Positions 1 through 6,327 of a stretch of DNA of 14,443 nucleotides are shown one piece after another. The DNA is from Thiorhodovibrio sp. GTDB taxonomy: Bacteria; Pseudomonadota; Gammaproteobacteria; Chromatiales; Chromatiaceae. Location of the stretch: NCBI GenBank assembly GCA_007128075.1, contig SKYD01000113.1:1-14443 (forward strand), in the 5' to 3' direction. The position numbers were made by a program, and so were the translations under genes. The notes under the pieces were generated by a model. It worked only from the letters and a program-made list of their open reading frames with translations, made no database searches and was not told the origin of the DNA. Each line of letters opens with the position of its first letter. The first letter of the stretch is position 1.

Positions 1-1
1 A

Positions 2-415
2 GGCTTTTTGCGCTCGACCGGGGCATTGATCCAAACCATTGGCCGCGCAGCACGCAATGTTCAAGGCAAGGCGATTTTGTACGCCGATCAGATCACGCGG
101 TCGATGCGCCGCGCTATTGATGAAACTGAGCGTCGCCGCGCCAAACAGCTTGACTACAATCAGGCGCATGGCATCACTCCGCAGACCATTCGCAAACAGA
201 TCGCCGACATCATGGAGGCGACGCTCCCTGAGCGCGAAGCGCATCCCGCCGCGGCTATCATCGACAGCACCGCAAAACTCAGCCTCACCGAGCGCGCCCG
301 CACCATCAAAAGGCTTGAAAAACAGATGCTGCATCATGCCCGCAATCTTGAATTTGAACAGGCAGCACAGTTGCGTGATCAAATTAAGACATTGCAGACC
401 GCCAATTTGGTGTAA
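2..415 (+). CDS. uvrB: UvrABC excinuclease subunit B, C-terminal part (5' end outside window)
   Basis: This is the last 137 codons of UvrB, the DNA-damage-verifying helicase-like subunit of nucleotide excision repair, which takes the lesion from UvrA and recruits UvrC in the cytoplasm. The reading frame is open from base 2 and begins GFLRSTGALIQTIGRAARN, the helicase motif VI region of UvrB with the Q-x-x-G-R-x-x-R signature. YADQIT and the linker Y-N-x-x-H-x-I-T-P follow. The final ~35 residues (ERARTIKRLEKQM...FEQAAQLRDQI) are the UVR motif that contacts UvrC and UvrA. The internal TTG at 8 is not a start; the gene continues off the left edge. It ends in TAA, 37 nt before the SNF2 gene on the same strand. 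The family assignment is very firm. Confidence 0.97.
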   Translation, partial: GFLRSTGALIQTIGRAARNVQGKAILYADQITRSMRRAIDETERRRAKQLDYNQAHGITPQTIRKQIADIMEATLPEREAHPAAAIIDSTAKLSLTERARTIKRLEKQMLHHARNLEFEQAAQLRDQIKTLQTANLV

Positions 416-452
416 AATTGTGTGATCAAGCCTCATTGAGTGGTACACTTAT

Positions 453-3400
453 ATGAAAATTCTTCACGCATTTTGGCAGCCCAATTCCACTGATGCCTTC
501 GCCTGTGGCGGTCATTTTCGGCTCTGGGTCGAAAGCGACCACGCACTTCTACAACCCAAAACCACGCCACAAGACTCGGCCGCTCATCCTTTTGGCTTAC
601 CCAAGCCCAGGTGGCCTGAGCTTCTGGAAACCCTGGGGCTAATAAAAAAAGGCGAGCGGCGATCAGTGCAGACGGGCACGGTTTGGCTGCCAAGCCACAA
701 CAATGCCCCACTGCCCTCGCCTGAGCTGGCGCATCGTCTGGGCGACTGGATAGTCGGCGATGACGATGATCCGCTAACCCTAAGCCCCTGGCAGGTCGAG
801 ACCTTTGCCCTTAAATTGCCGTGGCGTGAATTCCGTGAGCTGCGCTTTTTGGCTGAGGCCAGCGTTGGTGATGTACGCCTCGGCTCCGATCTGCTGTTTT
901 GGCATTGGTTTATGCAGCAGCTCAAACAGCTACTGCTGAAAGATCAGTATCTGCCCGGGTTTCGCTATCACCAGCCGCCCACGCCACCACGGCGCAAGAC
1001 CATGCCACCGCCGCAACTCTATCCACTGTGGCAATGGGCAGGGCGCGCCTATGCACAGTTGATTGAACAGGCAGTGCCAGCGATGCCAGCCGCCTGTGCT
1101 GCAGGCACTGAGACTGGCTATGAGCCAGCCACTCTACTTGCCCACTGCGCTGCGGTGACGCTCGACACTCTGGTGCTGCAAACACCGCTGCCGGCAACCG
1201 TTAAAAAACAGTTTGAAAATAGCATCTTAGATCTGGCGCTCGATGCCAAGACGCGGCAGGAGCCGCTGTTAGCAACCGAGAATCGGTTCACGCTGTACCA
1301 CGATTGGCGCCGTTGGCATCAGGTCATCGAAGGCAGTGAGCAAGCGGCGCGTTTCACTCTCGGCTTGCGCTTGCTAGAGCCGACTGCGACCAACGAACCC
1401 GAGACGGCCCCCTGGACGCTGGAGCTGATCGTCATTCCGCGTGATGATCCCTCGCAGCGGTTAGCCCTGGCGGACTATTGGAAAGGTACCCCAAAGCAAC
1501 GCAAGGCGTGGTGTCAGCAGCTTGGCGAGGCCAATTTTGAACGCTTGCTGCTGCTCAATCTGGGGCTGGCGGCGCGGATCTATCCCAAACTGTGGGAAGG
1601 CATGAACACCGCCGAGCCGCAAGCGGTGACCTTAACCTTAGATGAGGCGTTTGATTTTCTCAAAGATGATGCCTGGGTTTTGGAATATGCTGGCTACAAG
1701 GTCGTGGTGCCCGCTTGGTGGACACCCAGCGGTCGGCGACGGGTGAAGATGCGTTTACGCAGTGTTGGCAGCAGCACCCCCAGTGCTGGCCCGGCGGCAA
1801 GCAACACCCAGTTTGGTCTCGATCAATTATTGCAATACCGCTACACGCTCAACATTGGCGACGAGGAGATTAGCGAAGCCGAATGGCGCGCACTGATTGA
1901 GGCCAAAACTCCGCTGGTGCGCTTCCGTGGCCAGTGGATTGAGCTTGATCCTGAGAAAATGCGCGAGATGCTGAGCTTCTGGCAACGCCAGGGCCAGGAA
2001 ACCATCGAGCTGACCCTGCCTGAGCTGTTGCAAAAAACCGCGCAGGACGACATGCTGGAGATCGACCGTGATTCAGCACTTGCCGAGATGCTGGATCGGC
2101 TGCGCAACGACAGCCAGCTAGAGCTTGCCGAGCCGCCCGCCGGGCTGAATGCCACCTTGCGCGACTATCAACGCCGAGGGCTGTCGTGGATTGGCTATCT
2201 GGAACAGCTTGGCATGAACGGCTGTCTTGCCGACGACATGGGTCTGGGTAAAACCATCCAAGTCATTGCCCAACTGGTGCGCGAGCGGGCTGATGGTGCG
2301 ACCCCCAGCCCGACGCTGCTGGTGGCGCCGACCTCGGTGCTCGGCAACTGGCAACGAGAGGTCAAACGCTTCGCCCCGCAATTAAACACGCTGCTGCATC
2401 ATGGTGCTGCCCGCCAGGAAAACAAGACCGCCTTTGCCAAGCAGATCGCCGAGGTGGCACTGGTGATTACTTCTTACAGTTTGGTGCGCAAGGATGTCAA
2501 CTTGCTGTCCAGCGTCGATTGGCATCGGGTGGTGCTTGATGAGGCACAGAACATCAAGAACCCCAAGGCAGCGCAAACCAAAGCGGCGTGCAAATTGCCA
2601 GCGCGCCATCGGCTGGTGCTGACCGGTACCCCGGTCGAGAATCGGCTCACCGATCTATGGTCGTTGTTTCAGTTTTTGCAGCCTGGCTATCTTGGCACCC
2701 AAGCCCAGTTTCGCAAAACTTTCGAGCTGCCAGTGCAGCGCGATCAAGATCCGGTGCAAACGGAAATTCTCAAACAATTGGTGCAGCCGTTTATTCTGCG
2801 CCGTGTCAAAACCGACAAGAACATCATCAGCGACCTGCCCGATAAGCTGGAAGCGGCGCAATACTGCCAACTCAGCCGCGAACAGGGTGCGCTCTATGAG
2901 AGCTTGGTGCGGGATGTTGAACGCCAACTGGAACAAGCCGAAGGCGCGGAGCGGAGTGGGCTGATGCTCTCGACGCTGATGAAGCTCAAGCAAATCTGCA
3001 ACCACCCGGCGCAATTCCTCCAAGATGGCAGCCCGTTCACGCCGGAGCGTTCTCATAAGCTGCAACGGCTGCACGAAATGCTTGAGGAGGCAATGACTGA
3101 GGGCGATAGCGTGCTGCTGTTCACGCAGTTCACCGAGATTGGCGAACAGATCGAGCGGCTGGCGCGCCAGCATTGGCATCTCAACACCTTTTATCTGCAT
3201 GGCGGCACCACACAACGCCGCCGCGAGCAGATGATTGCTGAATTTCAGGAGCCGACCAGTCCGCCGTCGCTGTTTGTCTTGTCGCTGAAAGCCGGTGGTG
3301 TCGGGATCACCCTGACCAGAGCCAATCATGTGTTCCATTTTGATCGGTGGTGGAATCCAGCGGTCGAGAATCAGGCCAGCGACCGCGCCTTCCGTATTGG

Positions 3401-3593
3401 CCAAGAAAAAACAGTGTTTGTCCATAAATTCATCACCATGGGCACCCTTGAGGAGCGCATCGATGCCATGATCGAGGATAAAAAAGCACTCGCTGGGGCG
3501 ATCATTGGCAACGATGAGTCCTGGCTGACGCAGTTGGACAATGATCGCTTCAAGGCACTGATTCGGCTTAATCACGACGCGGTGGGAGAATAA
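453..3593 (+). CDS. SNF2-family DEAD/DEAH-box ATPase with bacterial SNF2-associated N-terminal region
   Basis: This 1046-aa protein is a predicted dsDNA-translocating ATPase of the bacterial SNF2 branch. Visible motifs are motif I DMGLGKT (~595-601), Ia VAPTSVLGNW, motif II DEAQ (696-699), motif III LTGTP (723-727), the SNF2-specific LRRVKTDK (~782-789), motif V SLKAGGVG (944-951) and motif VI QASDRAFRIGQ (974-984). The core thus spans about 570-1010. The first ~560 residues carry no motif I can name beyond general similarity to the SNF2-associated region (DUF3670 type) of large bacterial members. The ATG at 453 has only a weak GAGTGG 9 nt upstream. A SWIM protein follows after 3 nt, a known partner arrangement for bacterial SNF2 ATPases. 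Nearby uvrB suggests, without proving, a role in DNA repair or removal of bound proteins. The specific substrate is unknown. Confidence 0.95.
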   Translation: MKILHAFWQPNSTDAFACGGHFRLWVESDHALLQPKTTPQDSAAHPFGLPKPRWPELLETLGLIKKGERRSVQTGTVWLPSHNNAPLPSPELAHRLGDWIVGDDDDPLTLSPWQVETFALKLPWREFRELRFLAEASVGDVRLGSDLLFWHWFMQQLKQLLLKDQYLPGFRYHQPPTPPRRKTMPPPQLYPLWQWAGRAYAQLIEQAVPAMPAACAAGTETGYEPATLLAHCAAVTLDTLVLQTPLPATVKKQFENSILDLALDAKTRQEPLLATENRFTLYHDWRRWHQVIEGSEQAARFTLGLRLLEPTATNEPETAPWTLELIVIPRDDPSQRLALADYWKGTPKQRKAWCQQLGEANFERLLLLNLGLAARIYPKLWEGMNTAEPQAVTLTLDEAFDFLKDDAWVLEYAGYKVVVPAWWTPSGRRRVKMRLRSVGSSTPSAGPAASNTQFGLDQLLQYRYTLNIGDEEISEAEWRALIEAKTPLVRFRGQWIELDPEKMREMLSFWQRQGQETIELTLPELLQKTAQDDMLEIDRDSALAEMLDRLRNDSQLELAEPPAGLNATLRDYQRRGLSWIGYLEQLGMNGCLADDMGLGKTIQVIAQLVRERADGATPSPTLLVAPTSVLGNWQREVKRFAPQLNTLLHHGAARQENKTAFAKQIAEVALVITSYSLVRKDVNLLSSVDWHRVVLDEAQNIKNPKAAQTKAACKLPARHRLVLTGTPVENRLTDLWSLFQFLQPGYLGTQAQFRKTFELPVQRDQDPVQTEILKQLVQPFILRRVKTDKNIISDLPDKLEAAQYCQLSREQGALYESLVRDVERQLEQAEGAERSGLMLSTLMKLKQICNHPAQFLQDGSPFTPERSHKLQRLHEMLEEAMTEGDSVLLFTQFTEIGEQIERLARQHWHLNTFYLHGGTTQRRREQMIAEFQEPTSPPSLFVLSLKAGGVGITLTRANHVFHFDRWWNPAVENQASDRAFRIGQEKTVFVHKFITMGTLEERIDAMIEDKKALAGAIIGNDESWLTQLDNDRFKALIRLNHDAVGE

Positions 3594-3596
3594 ACA

Positions 3597-4451
3597 ATGC
3601 GCAAACATGGCAAAACTTGGTGGGGACAACAATTTATCGCCGCACTGGAACAGCGGATGGATAGCGGTCGTTTGCAGCGCGGACGCTCCTATGCGAGTCC
3701 TAGCCGCATCCTCAGCTTTAAGATCGACGCGACGGGATTTGTCACTGCCACCGTGCGCGGCAATATCAATCCTTATTTTGGGGTCACCAAAGAGCCGCGC
3801 TACAAGATTGAATTTCAGCTCAAGCAGATCTCGGACACGAAACGCAAGATGCTGATTGCCGAGCTGGGCAGTCGCGCTGATCTGATCAGCCCGTTGCTAA
3901 TGAACGAGATGCCTGATGGCATTAACGATGCTTTTGCCGCCTCAGGTTTTTCGCTGCTGCCAGATGATAATGAAGACGACTTTGATATCTCTGAGTGTTC
4001 ATGCCCCGATTGGGCGAACCCTTGCAAGCATATCGCCGGGGTTTACTATCGGCTCGCCCATCTGCTCGACCGCGACCCGCTGCTGCTGCTGGAGCTACGC
4101 GGCATTGCCCGCAACAACTTACGCGCTGAACTTGCCAAAACCCCGCTTGGGCAGGCACTGGCACCCTTGATGAGCGACGACAGTCTGCTGCCAGCAGAGT
4201 CCGTGGACTCGCTCTATCCGCCGCTGGTGGTGCAAACACCGCCACCCAAGGTTGATGCCCGCAGTTTCTGGCATGGCCGTGTCCCACTGCCAACAGACGA
4301 CACCCAGCCTGTCAATGCAGTCAGCGTGCCTGCGGTATTGATCAAAAAAGGCGGTGACTTCCCACCATTTTGGGAGCGCTCGCAGTCGTTTATTGCGGTG
4401 ATGGAAGATTTCTACAAGCGCATCAAAATCAAGAATAAACAGCGGTTGTGA
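3597..4451 (+). CDS. SWIM zinc-finger protein, partner of the SNF2 ATPase
   Basis: This 284-aa protein carries one SWIM zinc finger, Cys134-x-Cys136-x6-Cys143-x-His145 (ECSCPDWANPCKHI), fitting the CxCx(n)CxH family pattern used for DNA or protein binding. The N-terminus (KTWWGQQFIAALE, then RGRSYA) and the C-terminal PPFWERSQSFIAVMEDFYKRI segment are typical of the stand-alone bacterial SWIM proteins encoded beside SNF2 ATPases. The start is 3 nt after the SNF2 stop, and its ribosome-binding site GGGAG (3584-3588, 8 nt spacing) lies inside the SNF2 3' end, so the two are almost certainly cotranslated. I infer that the finger acts as a targeting or accessory subunit for the ATPase. Biochemical function of this stand-alone group is not established to my knowledge. 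Confidence 0.92.
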   Translation: MRKHGKTWWGQQFIAALEQRMDSGRLQRGRSYASPSRILSFKIDATGFVTATVRGNINPYFGVTKEPRYKIEFQLKQISDTKRKMLIAELGSRADLISPLLMNEMPDGINDAFAASGFSLLPDDNEDDFDISECSCPDWANPCKHIAGVYYRLAHLLDRDPLLLLELRGIARNNLRAELAKTPLGQALAPLMSDDSLLPAESVDSLYPPLVVQTPPPKVDARSFWHGRVPLPTDDTQPVNAVSVPAVLIKKGGDFPPFWERSQSFIAVMEDFYKRIKIKNKQRL

Positions 4452-4466
4452 TGAGCGCGGGCTTTG

Positions 4467-5528
4467 ATGCACGGCGGTGATGTGACACATCTGCGCCAGC
4501 GGTTAGGAACGCGAAGCACGCAATTGCTCGACTTTAGTGCCAATCTCAATCCGTTGCCGTTGCCGCTGGATATTTGCGCCGCCGTGCTGAGTTCCGTGGA
4601 TGAATTGGCACATTATCCTGATCCGCAGTGTCGAGCATTGAATGCCGCGATTGCTGCTTGGTTGGCGATTGATCCGCGTTGGGTGGTCAGCGGCAACGGC
4701 TCTGAGCAGTTAATCTGGTGGCTGCCTCGGGCATTGCAGGCACAGCGAGTGGTGCTGAATGTGCCAGCATATTTGGATTATCAACGCGCTGCTGCGCTGT
4801 GGGAACTTCCAGTCGTCGAACTGCCACTAGACCGCGAACGCGACTTTGCGTTGGATTTGGCAACGCTTGCTGCCACAGTGCAACCTGGTGATTTGGTGTG
4901 GATTGGTCATCCCAACAATCCCACCGGGCGGCTGGCGGAGCTTGATGTGCTCAAACCGTTGATCGCTGCACATCCTAAAGTGTGGTGGGCTGTTGATGAG
5001 GCGTTTATTGATTTTGTCGCTGCTGCCGATTCTGCACTGCAGTGGCAGCAGCCGAATGTGATTGTTGCCCGTTCGCTGACCAAAATTTTTGCACTGCCAG
5101 GGCTGCGGCTGGGCTTTATGGTCATGCCGCCCGCGCTGGCTGTCCGTCTACACGCCCATCTGCCAGCGTGGTCTGTGAACACCTTCGCCCAGGTGATTGG
5201 CACTCAGATTTTAAGTGCGTCATGGCTTGATGATTATCTGCAAACAACCCGCCGCGAGATTGCCAAGCAGCGCGAGCAATTGAGTGGCGCTTTGACCACA
5301 CTTGGCATTCGAATCACCTCAAGTTGTGCCAATTATTTGCTGCTTGAATTGCCACTGCCCTTACCCAGCGCGCCGGTTATCGCCGAGACGCTGTTAATGC
5401 AACATGCGATTGCGGTACGAGTGTGTACTAACTACAATGGACTCAACGAGCGGTTTGTGCGCATTGCGATACGCTCAGAACAAGAAAATCAGCACCTGAT
5501 CGCGGCATTGCAGACCGTGCTCGCTTAG
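4467..5528 (+). CDS. cobD: L-threonine-O-3-phosphate decarboxylase (CobD-type, PLP-dependent)
   Basis: This is a fold-type I PLP enzyme of 353 aa predicted to decarboxylate L-threonine phosphate to (R)-1-amino-2-propanol phosphate, the linker of the cobalamin nucleotide loop. Family marks are the N-terminal HGGD followed by LDFSANLNPLPLP (CobD proteins usually begin HGGN...DFSANINP), GNGSEQLIWW for cofactor phosphate binding, HPNNPTGR, DEAFIDF, and SLTKIFALPGLRLG with Lys206 as the likely Schiff-base lysine. I chose the ATG at 4467; a TTG immediately before it (4464) is an alternative that adds one residue. The gap to the SWIM gene is 15 nt and rnt follows after 12 nt. No other cobalamin genes are visible. 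The close relative histidinol-phosphate aminotransferase is less likely, given the HGG/FSANLNP start. Confidence 0.9.
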   Translation: MHGGDVTHLRQRLGTRSTQLLDFSANLNPLPLPLDICAAVLSSVDELAHYPDPQCRALNAAIAAWLAIDPRWVVSGNGSEQLIWWLPRALQAQRVVLNVPAYLDYQRAAALWELPVVELPLDRERDFALDLATLAATVQPGDLVWIGHPNNPTGRLAELDVLKPLIAAHPKVWWAVDEAFIDFVAAADSALQWQQPNVIVARSLTKIFALPGLRLGFMVMPPALAVRLHAHLPAWSVNTFAQVIGTQILSASWLDDYLQTTRREIAKQREQLSGALTTLGIRITSSCANYLLLELPLPLPSAPVIAETLLMQHAIAVRVCTNYNGLNERFVRIAIRSEQENQHLIAALQTVLA

Positions 5529-5540
5529 TGGACAATTTTA

Positions 5541-6152
5541 ATGGAACCACAAACCCCACGCATTGCCCACCGTTTTCGCGGGTTTCTGCCCGTGGTTGTC
5601 GATGTAGAAACAGCGGGCTTCGATCCCCAACGCCATGCATTGCTAGAGATTGCGGCGGTGATTATTCGCATGGATGCCGACGGCAGGCTGTTTCCTTGCC
5701 CCACGCTCGCGGTACATGTGCTGCCGTTTTTAGATGCCGAGCTTGACCCAAAAGCGTTGGCATTTAATAAAATCGACCCCTACCATCCGTTTCGTGATGC
5801 CCTTTCCGAACACGATGCAATCAAAAAAATTCTCAATCCCATCCGCAAGGCAGTCAGCAGCCAAGGCTGCAATCGGGCGGTGTTGGTTGGTCACAATGCC
5901 CATTTTGACTTGAGTTTTATCCAAGCTGCCGTTGAACGCACACAGTATAAAAAGAATCCGTTTCATGGCTTTAGTGTGTTTGATACAGTGTCACTTGCTG
6001 GCTTGGCTTACGGTCAAACCGTGTTGCCAAAAGCAGCCAAGGCCGCTGGCTTGGATTGGGACAATCAGTCCGCGCACTCGGCGATCTATGATGCTGAACA
6101 AACAGCGCAGCTTTTTTGCACCATTGTCAACCGCTGGGATGATCTAAAATAA
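5541..6152 (+). CDS. rnt: Ribonuclease T (DEDDh 3'-5' exoribonuclease)
   Basis: RNase T is a dimeric exonuclease that trims the 3' CCA end of tRNAs and matures 5S and 23S rRNA and other stable RNAs. The 203-aa protein shows all DEDDh residues: Asp21 and Glu23 (VVDVETAGF), Asp123 (GHNAHFDLSF), His179 and Asp184 (SAHSAIYDAEQTA). Each is displaced by exactly two from the E. coli positions D23/E25/D125/H181/D186 as I recall them. The F-N-K-I-D-P-Y-H-P-F-R segment and the basic DNA/RNA-binding stretch IKKILNPIRKAV are also typical. The length is close to the usual 205-215 aa. It lies 12 nt behind cobD and is probably the last gene of the left operon. RNase T is largely gammaproteobacterial, which helps place the organism. 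Confidence 0.97.
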   Translation: MEPQTPRIAHRFRGFLPVVVDVETAGFDPQRHALLEIAAVIIRMDADGRLFPCPTLAVHVLPFLDAELDPKALAFNKIDPYHPFRDALSEHDAIKKILNPIRKAVSSQGCNRAVLVGHNAHFDLSFIQAAVERTQYKKNPFHGFSVFDTVSLAGLAYGQTVLPKAAKAAGLDWDNQSAHSAIYDAEQTAQLFCTIVNRWDDLK

Positions 6153-6165
6153 TGCGGTAAAAGAT

Positions 6166-6192
6166 TTAAGTTTTTATCGGCACTGCCGAAAA
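6166..6192 (+). promoter_or_regulatory. Candidate sigma-28 (FliA) flagellar promoter for the repeat protein
   Basis: TTAAGTTT (6166-6173), 11 nt, then GCCGAAAA (6185-6192) compares with the sigma-28 consensus TAAAGTTT-N11-GCCGATAA: 7 of 8 positions match in each box and the spacing is exact. It starts 14 nt after the rnt stop and reads toward the 736-aa repeat gene, leaving an untranslated leader of about 125 nt. The site is partly palindromic: the opposite strand shows a perfect GCCGATAA (6181-6174) but a poor -35 box (TATAGCGT), and would read back into rnt. The match is seen directly; its use as a promoter is inferred. Confidence 0.5.
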
Positions 6193-6194
6193 AC
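6170..6194. repeat. Perfect-arm inverted repeat overlapping the sigma-28-like site
   Basis: GTTTTT (6170-6175), AT bulge, CGGC (6178-6181), loop ACT, GCCG (6185-6188), AAAAAC (6189-6194) can fold into a stem of ten pairs with one bulge. The T-tract lies before and the A-tract after the GC stem on either strand, the opposite of a rho-independent terminator, so a terminator role for rnt is not supported. It may simply reflect the dyad within the promoter-like boxes. Confidence 0.45.
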
Positions 6195-6327
6195 GCTATA
6201 ACCCGATACATCGCGGTGGCGGGAAAGCTGTCGAATCAATGTGCTCAACCATGATTTGTGTAAGGATGCGAGTGCGCTAGATGTTTGGGTTTTCACCTAA
6301 CTGTAAGCGAATTGCGAGGGCAATCCA
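6195..6327 (+). other. Leader region upstream of the repeat-protein gene
   Basis: This stretch holds no ORF of note. Apart from the ribosome-binding site GAGGG (6316-6320, 7 nt before the ATG at 6328), which supports that start, I see no riboswitch, tRNA or recognisable operator. If the sigma-28-like site is used, most of it would be 5' untranslated RNA. Confidence 0.5.

Noticed and set aside
2655..3632. 325-aa open frame on the - strand, antisense to the SNF2 gene
   Set aside because: It lies wholly opposite the conserved helicase core, shows no recognisable motif, and its residues mirror the codon bias of the sense gene.
6170..6194. Rho-independent terminator after rnt
   Set aside because: The T-tract precedes and the A-tract follows the GC stem on both strands, the wrong arrangement for termination.
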